From: Bryobacteraceae bacterium
GTDB lineage: Bacteria; Acidobacteriota; Terriglobia; Bryobacterales; Bryobacteraceae
Assembly: GCA_025062235.1 (NCBI GenBank)
Contig: JANXAE010000015.1
Location: 1-37,459, forward strand
DNA length: 37,459 nucleotides
Direction: 5' to 3'
Shown here: positions 8,801-18,325 of the stretch, in pieces
Numbering within the stretch: the stretch's first letter is position 1
How the letters are laid out: every line of letters begins with the position of its first letter
Notes under the pieces: generated by a model
Database searches by the model: none
Told to the model about the DNA's origin: nothing
Seen by the model: the letters and a program-made list of their open reading frames with translations, nothing else
Made by a program: the position numbers and the translations under genes

Positions 8801-10228
8801 ATGCCCGCTGCCGTGTCCCACTATTCGCCCTACGCAGGCTCTTGGTATCCCGATGATCCCTCCGAGCTGCGCGAGCTGCTCGAAAGGGTTTTCACCGAAT
8901 CCCGGGAGCGTACGGGCCCCTATCTCACCCCTCGGGCTTTGGCTTTCGTGGTTCCGCACGCCGGCATCGTGTACTCCGGGGTAGTGGCGGCCGCAGTGTA
9001 CCGGCACATCGAGCAGGCAGCCCCGCGGCGCATCGTGTTGCTCGGCTTTTGCCACCGGGGGGCGCCGCCGGGGCTCTGGATCCCGCGCATTGATGCCTAC
9101 CGGACGCCACTGGGCGAGGTCGTGCTGGATCAGGCGCTGGCGGCGGAACTGGCGGCGCGGCCGGAGTTCGGTTTCTTGCCGGAGTCCAGCGTCTGCGATC
9201 ACTCCATCGAGATCCAGTTGCCGTTCCTGTGCCGCGTGGCGCCGTCAACGCTCCTCATTCCCCTCTACGTCAGTCACCTCGATCCTGCGGTGCGTGACGA
9301 GGCTGCGAAGGCGCTGGCGGAGCTGGCGCGCGATGGCGCGGTACTGTTGGCCAGCTCCGATTTCACGCACTACGGCAAGTCGTTTCACTACGAACCATTC
9401 CCGGCCGACGCGTGGGTGTCGGACCGTTTGCGCGACCTCGACGAGAGCCTCATGGAGGCGACAGGCAGCCTGCGACCGGACTTGTTCCTCGAAACGCTGC
9501 GCTCGACGCGCGCCACGCTGTGCGGCTACGAACCGATAAGCCTGCTGTTGGCCACACTCCGGCATTTGGAAGACCGTGAGGAGATCTTCCAGGAGACGCT
9601 GGACTACCAGACTTCCGGCGAGCTCACCGGCGACTACCGTCATTCGGTGAGCTACGCCGGGCTCGGCTATTTTCCTTATTCCGCTTTCCATCTCGGCCAC
9701 GAGGACCAGGCGGCTCTGCTCGAAAGCGCGCGGCGCACGCTCGAGCACTACCAGCGCACCGGCGAGCGGCGACCCATCCTTCCTCAAGGGGGCACGCCGG
9801 CGCTGGAGCGCCGCGCGGCGGCTTTCGTAACCTTGCACAAGCAGGGGCAGCTCCGTGGCTGCGTGGGCAGGCGCACCGCATTGGAACCGCTGGCGAGGAC
9901 GGTGCCGGAGATGACGTTGGCAGCAGCGCTGGACGATACCCGTTTTCCGCCCGTCGGGCGGGAGGAGACCGGGCTGGACATCGAGATCTCCGTGCTTTCG
10001 CCTTTCAAGCGGATAGCCGACCGCAGCGGATTCCGCGTCAACGAGCACGGAGCGGTGCTGCACTCGGGCGTCCACCATGGCTTGCTGTTGCCGCAGGTGG
10101 CGACGGAGCGCAACTGGACGGCGGATCAGTTCTTCGAAGCCCTGGCGCGGAAAGCCGGCGCCGGCAGCCAGGTTTACCGGGATCCCAACACCCGCCTTTA
10201 CGTCTTCCGCGCTCAGATCATCCACTGA
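8801..10228 (+). CDS. MEMO1-AMMECR1 fusion (AmmeMemoRadiSam proteins B and A)
   Basis: A 475-aa protein joining two conserved but functionally obscure domains. Residues about 1-290 are MEMO-like (extradiol-dioxygenase/LigB fold): AGSWYPDD, VVPHAGIVYSG, the ICDHSIEIQLPF-type block (CDHSIEIQLPFL), and LLASSDFTHYG, the histidines expected of the fold's metal site. Residues about 300-475 are AMMECR1-like, with the hallmark LRGCVG motif followed by DTRFPPVGREE and LDIEISVLSPF. The third partner of this system, a radical SAM enzyme, is not in the window. ATG at 8801 follows AAGGAGGG; the track start at 8576 is upstream of the promoter. The next gene follows after 13 nt. Domain identity is certain; the biochemical function is not known, though a role in radical SAM chemistry is inferred from family co-occurrence. 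Confidence 0.93.
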   Translation: MPAAVSHYSPYAGSWYPDDPSELRELLERVFTESRERTGPYLTPRALAFVVPHAGIVYSGVVAAAVYRHIEQAAPRRIVLLGFCHRGAPPGLWIPRIDAYRTPLGEVVLDQALAAELAARPEFGFLPESSVCDHSIEIQLPFLCRVAPSTLLIPLYVSHLDPAVRDEAAKALAELARDGAVLLASSDFTHYGKSFHYEPFPADAWVSDRLRDLDESLMEATGSLRPDLFLETLRSTRATLCGYEPISLLLATLRHLEDREEIFQETLDYQTSGELTGDYRHSVSYAGLGYFPYSAFHLGHEDQAALLESARRTLEHYQRTGERRPILPQGGTPALERRAAAFVTLHKQGQLRGCVGRRTALEPLARTVPEMTLAAALDDTRFPPVGREETGLDIEISVLSPFKRIADRSGFRVNEHGAVLHSGVHHGLLLPQVATERNWTADQFFEALARKAGAGSQVYRDPNTRLYVFRAQIIH

Positions 10229-10241
10229 AGGGCGACTGGGC

Positions 10242-12482
10242 GTGGTCCGGCGGTTGACGCGGCCGGAAGCACTCGCCTGCGCTCGGGAGGTGACGGACCG
10301 TCGCGTATCCATCCTGCGGGCTCTGACATTCGCGCTCCCGGCGTTGGCCCTCGCTACGGCGCTGGCGGCGGCCGCCCCACGCGTGACGCTCGGGCGCACG
10401 CAGGAGCCGCTGCGCCTGGACGGCCGCCTGGACGAGGCGGCGTGGCGAACTGCCCCCGTGGTGCGCCTGACGCAGCAATCGCCCCAGCCCGGCGCGCCCA
10501 CGCCCTACGAAACCGAGGTCCGTTTGCTGCGCGCCGGGGAACTGCTCTACTTCGGTTTCCTCTGCCGCGATCCGGAACCGGCCAAGATCTCGGTCCGCAC
10601 CTGGCGGCGCGACGGGCAAATGCGGGGCGACGACGCCGTGGGCGTGGTCCTGGACACCTACGGAGACCGGCGCACCGGGTACTTCTTCTTCGTGAATGCA
10701 GCAGGCGCGCGGGCTGACGGGCTGATCTCGGACCCTGAACACCCCTCGCTCGACTGGGACGGCATTTGGGACGCGCGCACGCGACGAACTGCGGAGGGCT
10801 GGACGGCGGAAATTCTCGTTCCTGCGCGGACGCTGAATTTCACGCCGGGGTTGGAAGCGTGGGGCGCCAATTTCCAGCGCTACGTGCCGCGCGAGCGGGT
10901 GACGCTCCGCTGGACGGGCGTCACGTTGGACGCCTTCTTCTACGATCTGAGCCGGGCCGGTGCCCTCGCCGGCGTCGGCGATCTTCGGCAAGGCTATGGC
11001 CTGGAAGCCAGCCCATACTCGCTGGGACGGACGACCGCGCAATTCGGCCCCGGGTCGCGGGCGTGGCAGGGCGCCACCGGCGGCGACGTGACGTGGAAAA
11101 TCACGCCGCAACTGGTGACGGTTTTCACCGCGAACACGGACTTCGCCGAGACCGAGGTGGACACCCGGCAGATCAACCTCACCCGTTTTCCTCTGTTCTT
11201 TCCTGAAAAGCGTGCGTTCTTCCTGGAGGGTCTGAACCAGTTCGAGTTCGGGTTGGGCCTCGGGCGACACTTCATCCCCTTTTTCACGCGCCGCGTCGGT
11301 CTGCTCAAGGGACGGCCCATACCGATCGAGGCGGGCGCCAAGCTGAACGGGCGCATCGGCCGGTGGAACCTCGCGGCCCTCGAGGTTCGTACGCGCGCCA
11401 CCGAGCTGGTACCGGCGTTGAACCTGGGCGCCTTGCGAGCTTCCTGCGATCTGACCTCGCAGTTTCGGGTGGGGACGCTGGTGACACACGGCGATCCCGA
11501 GGGCCTGCGCGAGAATGCCCTGGTCGGCTTCGACGCGGTCTGGCGCACCTCAAGATTTCGGGGCGACAAGAATCTGCTGATCGGCGGCTGGACTGCTTTC
11601 ACGCGGGGCGACCGCAGGCCGGGCCAGCACGGCGGCCGGACCGGTTGGGGATTCAAGCTCGACTACCCGAACGATCTGGTGGATTGCTCGACGACGCTTT
11701 ATCAGGTAGGCCCTGCGTTGGATCCCGCCCTCGGCTTTCTGCCCAGGCCGGGCGTCCGCCATTCGATCTACGGATGCCGCTTGCAGCCCAGACCGGCGCG
11801 TGACGGCTCGCTGGCTTGGATCCGGCAGTATTTCCTGCGCGGCTACTACGAACGGGTGGTGAATCATCTCGGCCAGCTGGAGTCGTGGCGCTATCAGTGG
11901 TCGCCGTTGGGAATGCAACTGGAAAGCGGAGACGAGTTCAAGCTGGAATGGGCGCCGCAGTACGAATTCCTGCCCGCCCCGTTCGCAATCGCACCAGGCG
12001 TGGTGATTCCGCCGGGACCTTATCGCTTCGATCGGGTGGAGCTCGATGCCGAGACCAGCGCGCACCGTCCGCTCCAGTTCGCGACCGAGAATAGCCTGGG
12101 CAGTTTTTACTCGGGCCGGCTGGTCCAGCTTGCCGGCCAGTTGCGCTGGACCTCCCCGGAGGGGCGCGCGCAAATCGGCGTCGGTGCGGAACACAACCGA
12201 GCACGCTTGCGGGAAGGCCGCTTCGTACAGCGTCTGTGGAGGCTGGAAGGCACGCTGGCGTGGAACGCCTATGTCGTTCTGACCACCTTCCTGCAGTACG
12301 ATTCGGAGTCCCGCAACTTGGGCGTGAATACGCGCCTGAGGTGGACGTTCCAGCCGGGCAACGACCTCTTCGTGGTCTGGAATCGTGGCTGGCAGCAGCT
12401 GGTGCGTTCGCCGGGGGAGCTGGCCCTGGCGCCCGAGAGCGAGATGCTTGCCCTCAAGCTCCGCTGGACCTTTCGCCCGTGA
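10242..12482 (+). CDS. CBM9-like/DUF5916 outer-membrane beta-barrel protein
   Basis: About 746 aa. After a signal peptide (ALTFALPALALATALAAAA) comes a CBM9-like carbohydrate-binding domain (LDGRLDEAAWRTAP, then DDAVGVVLDTYGDRRTGYFFFVN and TAEILVPARTLNF). The rest is a DUF5916-type beta-barrel region, with FFPEKRAFFLEG as the conserved junction, many alternating aromatic strands, and the end LKLRWTFRP. Such proteins are predicted to sit in the outer membrane and are common in Acidobacteriota and Bacteroidota; their role is unproven. The track ORF starts inside the upstream gene. GTG at 10242 with AAGGG upstream is my choice; GTG at 10290 is an alternative that would shorten the n-region. Probably co-transcribed with the MEMO-AMMECR1 gene (13-nt gap), without an obvious functional link. 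Confidence 0.82.
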   Translation: MVRRLTRPEALACAREVTDRRVSILRALTFALPALALATALAAAAPRVTLGRTQEPLRLDGRLDEAAWRTAPVVRLTQQSPQPGAPTPYETEVRLLRAGELLYFGFLCRDPEPAKISVRTWRRDGQMRGDDAVGVVLDTYGDRRTGYFFFVNAAGARADGLISDPEHPSLDWDGIWDARTRRTAEGWTAEILVPARTLNFTPGLEAWGANFQRYVPRERVTLRWTGVTLDAFFYDLSRAGALAGVGDLRQGYGLEASPYSLGRTTAQFGPGSRAWQGATGGDVTWKITPQLVTVFTANTDFAETEVDTRQINLTRFPLFFPEKRAFFLEGLNQFEFGLGLGRHFIPFFTRRVGLLKGRPIPIEAGAKLNGRIGRWNLAALEVRTRATELVPALNLGALRASCDLTSQFRVGTLVTHGDPEGLRENALVGFDAVWRTSRFRGDKNLLIGGWTAFTRGDRRPGQHGGRTGWGFKLDYPNDLVDCSTTLYQVGPALDPALGFLPRPGVRHSIYGCRLQPRPARDGSLAWIRQYFLRGYYERVVNHLGQLESWRYQWSPLGMQLESGDEFKLEWAPQYEFLPAPFAIAPGVVIPPGPYRFDRVELDAETSAHRPLQFATENSLGSFYSGRLVQLAGQLRWTSPEGRAQIGVGAEHNRARLREGRFVQRLWRLEGTLAWNAYVVLTTFLQYDSESRNLGVNTRLRWTFQPGNDLFVVWNRGWQQLVRSPGELALAPESEMLALKLRWTFRP

Positions 12483-12506
12483 TCGGAGGCCAGGGCCGTT
12501 CCCTTC

Positions 12507-15500
12507 TCAGAACATCAGCCGGAGCGCGAGTTGCACGATGCGCGGATCGTTCGCCTGCGATGGCGTCACCTGCCCGAAGGCAGGCGAAGTCAAGCTGGTG
12601 TTGGGCGCCCCGAAGAACGGCGTGTTCGACAGGTTGAACGCCTCCGCGCGGAACTGCAACTTCATCCGCTCGTAGAGGGGGAAATCCTTGAAGAGCGAGA
12701 AATCGAGGATCGGCGGAATGCGCGTTCGGATTCCGGGCAGCGTGGTGCTGAGCGTGCGGAGCGTGAACGGCGGTTGCTGGATCCAGGCCACGGGCTCGTC
12801 CGGGCTGATGCAGTTCTGGCGCACGCCCGTGGTCAGCACGGTGCAGGTATTGAACCAGCGGCTCATCGTCGGCTTGGACAGTTTCGGGTTCACGCCCGAA
12901 GAGAAAGCGCCGCTCGGTGCGCTCACCAGCGTGCCGGTCATTGCGCGCAGGATGAAGTTGGTTTGCCAGCCGCCCAACAGGTGCCGCGCGAGGCCGCGGC
13001 TCTGGTTGAAGAAAGGCAGCGAATAGCCGCCGCTGACGACGAACATGTGGTTGGGCTCGGACGCCTGGTTGCGTGCGGGCTTTTGCAGCGGATCCTGCTC
13101 GTTGAGGTAGCCGGTCTGGCTCATGGGCTTCGACCATGTGTAGCTGGTGCGGAAATGCAACCCCGCGCTCAGGCGTTTCTCGAGCGAGGCCTGCAACGCG
13201 TTGTAGGAGGTCCGCCCGTAAGGCCACTGCGAGATCGTGATAGTTCCGAAGTGCGGGTAGGGGCGGAGGAGCTGTTGCCTGGGCACCGTTGGCGTGTTGA
13301 AGGCACTGCCCGGCAACAGGCCCGCCAGCGGGTTGGGCACCGGGGTCAGCAGGTCGGAGCCCAGGGCCAAATACTCCACGGGGACGAAGTTGATGTTCTT
13401 CGAGGTTCCGAAGTCGTAGGAGCGGTTGCCTATGTAGGAAACGTCGAGCAGCATCCTGAAGGGCAACTGGTGCTGGAGGCCGAACGAGAACTGCCAGGCG
13501 TTGGGCACTTCGCGCCCGAACCAGGCGGCGCTGATGTTCTGGCCCAGCAGGGTGGCCAACCCGAGCGAGCGGCCGGGGGGCACGATGATCCCGGTGGGGT
13601 ACGGGTTGCTGAGGCGATTGGCCGGGGTCAGGCCGCCGTCGGTTGATGCGACGTAGCCGGTCGAAGTGCTGAAGCCCAGGTTGCCGCCGGTGTCGAAGCT
13701 GGGCATGTAACTCAACCCGAAGCCGCCGCGCAGCACGGTGGAATCGAGCAGGCGATAGGCGACGCCGAAGCGCGGCTGGAGGTTGTTGAGGTCGCGCTGG
13801 AAGGGCAGGCGGTTGTCCTTGTCGGTGAAGAGCAAACCGCCGCGCAGGTCGAGGCCCGGTACTTGCAGCGGGCTCTTGGCGTTGAAGTCGAACCCCCGGT
13901 TCTGGCGATCGTAACGCTCGCTCATGGGCGATTCGTAATCCCAGCGCAGGCCGAGATTCAGAGTGAGCCTGTTCGTGAGGCGCCAGTCGTCGTGGAGGAA
14001 TACGGCCCAATACAGCGACTGGTAGGCCGGCGCGATGTTGTAGGGAACGCTGCCGCTGGCGGGGTAGCCGAGCAGGAAACTGGCGAAGGCGTTGCCGGCG
14101 GCGGCTTCGGCGCGCAGGGCGTCGCGCTGCGTGAAGGCGCGCGTGAAGCTGAACGTTCCGAAGTTGGAGATCGGCATCTGGAAGTTGGCACGCATGACGC
14201 GGAACTCGAACCCTGCCTTGACGGAATGCGTGCGCGCCACGCGGTTGACGGTTGTCGTCACCGAATGGGTGTCGGTGGTGGTGTACTGGCTTTCCGCAGC
14301 AGTCAGCGTGGCGTAATCGGTCACTGCGATGCCGGGGAAGGTGAGCCGGGGCAGTTGCGCCACCAGCGAGGCCGGGAAGCCCAGAGCGGACGGGTCGAAC
14401 TCGTCGCCCGGTCGCTTCAGCCCGAACGGGTGCCGTACCCAGCCGTAGCGATTGTCCCAGACCAGCGTGGGGCTCAGCACGGCAGTCCAGGTGAGCGCGG
14501 CGCCGTAGTTGTTGCGCCAGTGTTTGTAGCCGTAGTCGCCGGGGGGACTGGCGGGGAAGGGGAAGCCCGCGTCCCCTTTGGTCTGCGTTCGCACGTTGCG
14601 CACGAAGCGGCCCATCAATTTGTGGTTCTCGCTCAGTTGCTGGTCCAGGCGAACGGCGTACTGGTTGTAGCTGTCGGTGTCCGTGTTGGGGCTGGCCACG
14701 TAGTTGAAGGCGCCGGTGATCGTGCCGGGCTGGTTGGCGCGCGGCCAGTACGGGATGATCTTGCCGGCCACTGGGTCCATGCGGTTGGAGGGCACGCGGT
14801 TGGCGGGGAAAGGATCGCGCACCCAAGTGCCGCCCACTTGGCGCGTCGTCAACGGGTCATAAACGACGATCGGCTGTCCGTTGGCCTGCAAGGTCTGGGA
14901 GAAATCCCCTTGCCTTTGCAAGTCGGTGGGCACCGTGCCGACGTACGGGTTGGGGTTGCTGTTGCGGATGGCCTCGAAGGAGAACATGAAAAAGGTACGG
15001 TTGCGGCCGTCGTAGAGGCGTGGGATCCAGACGGGTCCGTCCAGTTGGACGCCGGGCTGGTTCCAGCGGTAGACGGCGCGCGGCCGGTTGGCCCAGTTGG
15101 ATTCGAACAGGTTCGCCGTCAACTTGTCGTGCCGGAAATAGTGGAACAGCGAGCCATGCAGTTCGTTGGTTCCGCTCTTGAGGGCCACGTTGATCACGGC
15201 GCCCGAGGTGCGGCCGTACTGGGCGTCGTACACGTTGGTCTGGACGCTGAACTCCTGCACGGCCTCTGGCGACGGCACGAAGCCGACGTAGGTGTGCCAC
15301 CCGCGCTCGGTGGGGGCGTTGTGGACGCCATCGAGCAGGATTTCGTAACGCCCGCCGATGCCCTGCATGGACATTTGCGCGGCCGCACCGTCGAAGGGAC
15401 GGCCGAAGGAGGCTACCTTGCCGGTGTAAAGGCCGCTGTACACGCCGGGCGTGGTCGCGGCCAGCATGAAGGGATTCCTGCCGAGCAGCGGCAGGTCGCG

Positions 15501-15938
15501 AACTTTGGCAGAGTCCACCAACTGGCCCCGGGAGGCGGTGGCGGTCTCCAGTAGCTCGGCTTCGGCCGTCACGGTGACGGTTTCGGTCGCGGCGCCCACC
15601 TCCAGCGTGAGGTCCACCTGAACCTTGGCCCCCACGTGGAGCTGGACCGGCTCGCGCACCGCCTTCTTGAAGCCGGGTGCGGTGGCGGATACGCTGTAAC
15701 GGCCGGGGATCAACAGCGGCGCAACGTAGACGCCGCTTTCGTTCGTGCGGAAGGTTTGCACAACGTTGGTGTCGAGGTTGCGGATTTCGACCGTGGCGTT
15801 GGGCACCACAGCCGCCTGGACGTCGGTGACGGTTCCCGTGATGGTGGCGCGGAATTCCTGCGCGTGGAGGGGCGAAAGCCCGATAAGGAACGTCGCGCAG
15901 GCGAGGATGAGTGCCGGTTGGCTCGCGAATCGCTTCAT
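12507..15938 (-). CDS. Large TonB-dependent receptor, carboxypeptidase-regulatory-like N-domain
   Basis: A 1143-aa Oar/SusC-like outer-membrane protein. Order: signal peptide (LILACATFLIGLSPLHAQ); carboxypeptidase-regulatory-like beta-sandwich (ATITGTVTDVQAAVVPNATV to LIPGRYSVSATAPGF); an ETVTVTAEAELLET linker with a TonB-box-like TVTVTAEA; plug domain (PLLGRNPFMLAATTPGV, NVALKSGTNELHGSLFHYFR); and a large barrel ending in LALRLMF with the terminal Phe expected for outer-membrane insertion. ATG at 15938 has AGGAGGT 6 nt upstream; the track start at 15977 overlaps a TACAAT box. It lies 69 bp downstream of the propeller gene on the same strand. It lacks the TGCAT-N4-ATGCA operator of the other two large receptors, so it is probably under separate control. 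Ligand unknown. Confidence 0.92.
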   Translation of the reverse strand: MKRFASQPALILACATFLIGLSPLHAQEFRATITGTVTDVQAAVVPNATVEIRNLDTNVVQTFRTNESGVYVAPLLIPGRYSVSATAPGFKKAVREPVQLHVGAKVQVDLTLEVGAATETVTVTAEAELLETATASRGQLVDSAKVRDLPLLGRNPFMLAATTPGVYSGLYTGKVASFGRPFDGAAAQMSMQGIGGRYEILLDGVHNAPTERGWHTYVGFVPSPEAVQEFSVQTNVYDAQYGRTSGAVINVALKSGTNELHGSLFHYFRHDKLTANLFESNWANRPRAVYRWNQPGVQLDGPVWIPRLYDGRNRTFFMFSFEAIRNSNPNPYVGTVPTDLQRQGDFSQTLQANGQPIVVYDPLTTRQVGGTWVRDPFPANRVPSNRMDPVAGKIIPYWPRANQPGTITGAFNYVASPNTDTDSYNQYAVRLDQQLSENHKLMGRFVRNVRTQTKGDAGFPFPASPPGDYGYKHWRNNYGAALTWTAVLSPTLVWDNRYGWVRHPFGLKRPGDEFDPSALGFPASLVAQLPRLTFPGIAVTDYATLTAAESQYTTTDTHSVTTTVNRVARTHSVKAGFEFRVMRANFQMPISNFGTFSFTRAFTQRDALRAEAAAGNAFASFLLGYPASGSVPYNIAPAYQSLYWAVFLHDDWRLTNRLTLNLGLRWDYESPMSERYDRQNRGFDFNAKSPLQVPGLDLRGGLLFTDKDNRLPFQRDLNNLQPRFGVAYRLLDSTVLRGGFGLSYMPSFDTGGNLGFSTSTGYVASTDGGLTPANRLSNPYPTGIIVPPGRSLGLATLLGQNISAAWFGREVPNAWQFSFGLQHQLPFRMLLDVSYIGNRSYDFGTSKNINFVPVEYLALGSDLLTPVPNPLAGLLPGSAFNTPTVPRQQLLRPYPHFGTITISQWPYGRTSYNALQASLEKRLSAGLHFRTSYTWSKPMSQTGYLNEQDPLQKPARNQASEPNHMFVVSGGYSLPFFNQSRGLARHLLGGWQTNFILRAMTGTLVSAPSGAFSSGVNPKLSKPTMSRWFNTCTVLTTGVRQNCISPDEPVAWIQQPPFTLRTLSTTLPGIRTRIPPILDFSLFKDFPLYERMKLQFRAEAFNLSNTPFFGAPNTSLTSPAFGQVTPSQANDPRIVQLALRLMF

Positions 15939-15975
15939 GCGGGACCTCCTGAAGCTGCTGCCCCTGACGCTCTCC

Positions 15976-15981
15976 ATTGTA
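15976..15981 (-). promoter_or_regulatory. Putative -10 box for the TonB receptor at 12507-15938
   Basis: Minus-strand TACAAT lies 37 nt upstream of the chosen ATG, in the short gap after the propeller gene. No clear -35 is present, so readthrough from the upstream gene is equally possible. Confidence 0.35.
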
Positions 15982-16007
15982 AGCCTTGGAAGCGCCTCCG
16001 CGCGACT

Positions 16008-18287
16008 CTAACGAATCCGTCTGAGCCCGAGCAGCGACAGGCGCGGCGTGACGACGTCCTCGAGCGCCTGCGGATCGCCTGCGGCGGGGCCGTGCCAGAC
16101 GCTGCCGCCGAAGGTGGTGATGTAGATCATGGCGGGATCGGCCGGATCGGGGATCACGCGGTGAGCCCATTTGAAGTTGAAGCCGCGGATGCGCTGCCAG
16201 GACTCGCCGCGATCTTCCGATCGCCACGCCGAGGACTCGAAACCCGCGGCGTAGAGCACGCCGTTGCGCGGATCCACGGTCACGTCGTAGACATGCTGGT
16301 CGGCCGAGAGCACGTTGCGCCAGGTGGCGCCGCCGTCGGTAGAGAGAAAGATGCCGCCGTCCCGCGCCCCTTGGGGCGTGCGGCGGCCCCAGACCGCCAG
16401 ATAGAGGCGCTGGGGGTCTTCGGGGTCAATTGCCAGACCGTTAGGGCCATTCACCCCTTCCGGCAGGGCGATGCGGGTCCAGCTTTCAGCGCCGTCGCGC
16501 GAGCGATACAGAGCGCCGTCGCCAGGGTTGTTGAAGCTACCGTCCTCGGTGCGCCGTGCAACGATCAAGTAGAGCGTTCCTTCGCGATCACGCACCAGCC
16601 GCCAGGCGAAGGGCTCGTTGCCTTCGATCCCTTTGTTCTTGAGCGTCCAGCTCTTGCCGCCGTCCACGGACTTGTAAACGCCGCGCCCGAAGGCGGTCGC
16701 GTAGAGCACGCGGGCCTCGACCGGACTTTCCGGATCGAGCAGGATGTGGGTGACGGCAGAAGGTTCCATGCCTTCGTTGGAGGCGCGCCAGCTACGCCCG
16801 CCGTCCTCGCTCAGGCAGACGCCGCCCTCGTAGGTGGAAGGCGAAGTGGTGCGCCACATCTTCGGGCGAGGCAGGTCGTGGACGCGGCTCATGACGCCCC
16901 AGACCCGGCCTTGCACCTCGGGATCGAACTCGATCCAGTAGGTCGTGTTCCACCAGCGACGCGGGACGCCGTCTATCGAGCTCAGCCAGCTGCGCCCGCC
17001 GTCCTCGCTGCGGAACAGCCCGATGTCGGTGTAGGTGATGAAAATGCGGTTGCCGTCGAAGGGATCGAAGTGCACGCCGTAACTGGTGGTCACGTCCAAC
17101 CCTGTACTGACCCATCCCCTGTCCGGCACGCGGCGCGAGTAGACGGCGTGCCAAGTCTTGCCCCCGTCTGTGGTGCGCATGGTGCGGCCGTAGTCGGTCC
17201 CATAGCAGACGTTGGGATCGCCCGGGGCCACGCCGAGGTTGAAAGGAGGACCGGCCCAGCCTGGCCCGAATCGCTCGCTCAGCCAAGCCTCGCGGATGTT
17301 CTCGGCGGTACGGTTGGATTCCTTCCACACGAGCCGCCAGTTCTTGGCACGATCGTCGCTGCGGGCCACTCCGAACCATTGGACCCCGCTTTCGGTGAGA
17401 CCGCTGTAGGAGAGATACACCGTGTCAGGATGCCTTGCGCTGGTGGCGACGGCCAGCAACTGGGCGCCGGGCAGTCCCGATTGTCGCCAGCTCGCGCCAC
17501 CGTCCTCCGAGATCCAAAGGCTCCGCCCGGACAGGGCGTACACCACCAGCGGCTGGCCATCGCCGGGGAACCCGGCAGAGACGCTTCCGAACGAGCTGAC
17601 TCCCTCGGGCGCGGGGCCCCTTCGCCAGCGGCCGCTCTGGCGCACGGTCACGGTGCGCGAACCGATGACGTAGATGGTGCGATCGTCGAAGGGCGAGGAC
17701 GGGTCCACGTAGATTTGCAACGCGCCGTCCGGCAGGTTCTCCAGCCGGGTCCAGGTAGCGGCCCAGTCCTCGGAGACGTGAAGTGCGCCCTCGATGGCGG
17801 CATAGAGGACTCGCGAGTTGGCAGGGTCCACGGCCAGGGCCGTCATGCGGGGCGCCGGCCGGCCCGAGCTGTAGATCGTGACGGTGGCGTGGTCGTCGGG
17901 CATGAGGATTGCCGTGATGGTAGCGGGATCGGGGTAGACCAGCGACCAGCTCGCCCCCGCGTCGGTCGAGCGCCACAGTCCGATCCCGTAGGCATAGATG
18001 GTGTCGGGCTGGACGGGATCGAAGACGAAGAAGCGCGTGGTCCCGCGCAGGTTGAACATGCGCCAGGATTCGCCGCCATCGTGCGTGAGGTAGGATCCGG
18101 TCATGTCGCACGCCACAAGAACGCGGTTGGGATCGTGGGGGCTGATGGTGGGAAGGAACTGGGCGCCTCCACCGCCGGGGCCGAGAATCCGCCAGGCGTC
18201 CTGACGCGGCGCGCCTTGGCGAGCAACCAGGAGGAGCACAGCGGCGGAGGCTGCTGCGAAAGCGACGAATGCACGCATAAGGGCCAT
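16008..18287 (-). CDS. Exported Asp-box (BNR) beta-propeller protein, GH74/sialidase-like
   Basis: A 759-aa exported protein (signal [20 protein letters not shown]) built from at least ten Asp-box repeats of the S/T-x-D-x-G-x-x-W type (for example [61 protein letters not shown]). This implies two propeller domains. The N-terminal block, [11 protein letters not shown] followed by ACDMTGSY, resembles the opening of GH74 endo-xyloglucanases (GGGG...RTDVGGAY), including an aspartate where GH74 has its nucleophile. That is an inference from memory of the family, not an alignment. It could equally be a non-catalytic VPS10/sortilin-like binding protein. ATG at 18287 follows GAGGT closely; ATG at 18278 is an alternative. 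It may be transcribed with the TonB receptor just downstream. Confidence 0.82.
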   Translation of the reverse strand: MALMRAFVAFAAASAAVLLLVARQGAPRQDAWRILGPGGGGAQFLPTISPHDPNRVLVACDMTGSYLTHDGGESWRMFNLRGTTRFFVFDPVQPDTIYAYGIGLWRSTDAGASWSLVYPDPATITAILMPDDHATVTIYSSGRPAPRMTALAVDPANSRVLYAAIEGALHVSEDWAATWTRLENLPDGALQIYVDPSSPFDDRTIYVIGSRTVTVRQSGRWRRGPAPEGVSSFGSVSAGFPGDGQPLVVYALSGRSLWISEDGGASWRQSGLPGAQLLAVATSARHPDTVYLSYSGLTESGVQWFGVARSDDRAKNWRLVWKESNRTAENIREAWLSERFGPGWAGPPFNLGVAPGDPNVCYGTDYGRTMRTTDGGKTWHAVYSRRVPDRGWVSTGLDVTTSYGVHFDPFDGNRIFITYTDIGLFRSEDGGRSWLSSIDGVPRRWWNTTYWIEFDPEVQGRVWGVMSRVHDLPRPKMWRTTSPSTYEGGVCLSEDGGRSWRASNEGMEPSAVTHILLDPESPVEARVLYATAFGRGVYKSVDGGKSWTLKNKGIEGNEPFAWRLVRDREGTLYLIVARRTEDGSFNNPGDGALYRSRDGAESWTRIALPEGVNGPNGLAIDPEDPQRLYLAVWGRRTPQGARDGGIFLSTDGGATWRNVLSADQHVYDVTVDPRNGVLYAAGFESSAWRSEDRGESWQRIRGFNFKWAHRVIPDPADPAMIYITTFGGSVWHGPAAGDPQALEDVVTPRLSLLGLRRIR

Positions 18288-18325
18288 CGTACCTCGCCTG
18301 CGGGCGGTCGTGTTATCTTGCGCTC

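Noticed and set aside
13863-15554. 563-aa plus-strand ORF antisense to a TonB receptor
   Set aside because: Low-complexity Gly/Val/His-rich antisense translation; the opposite frame has full signal peptide, plug and barrel features.
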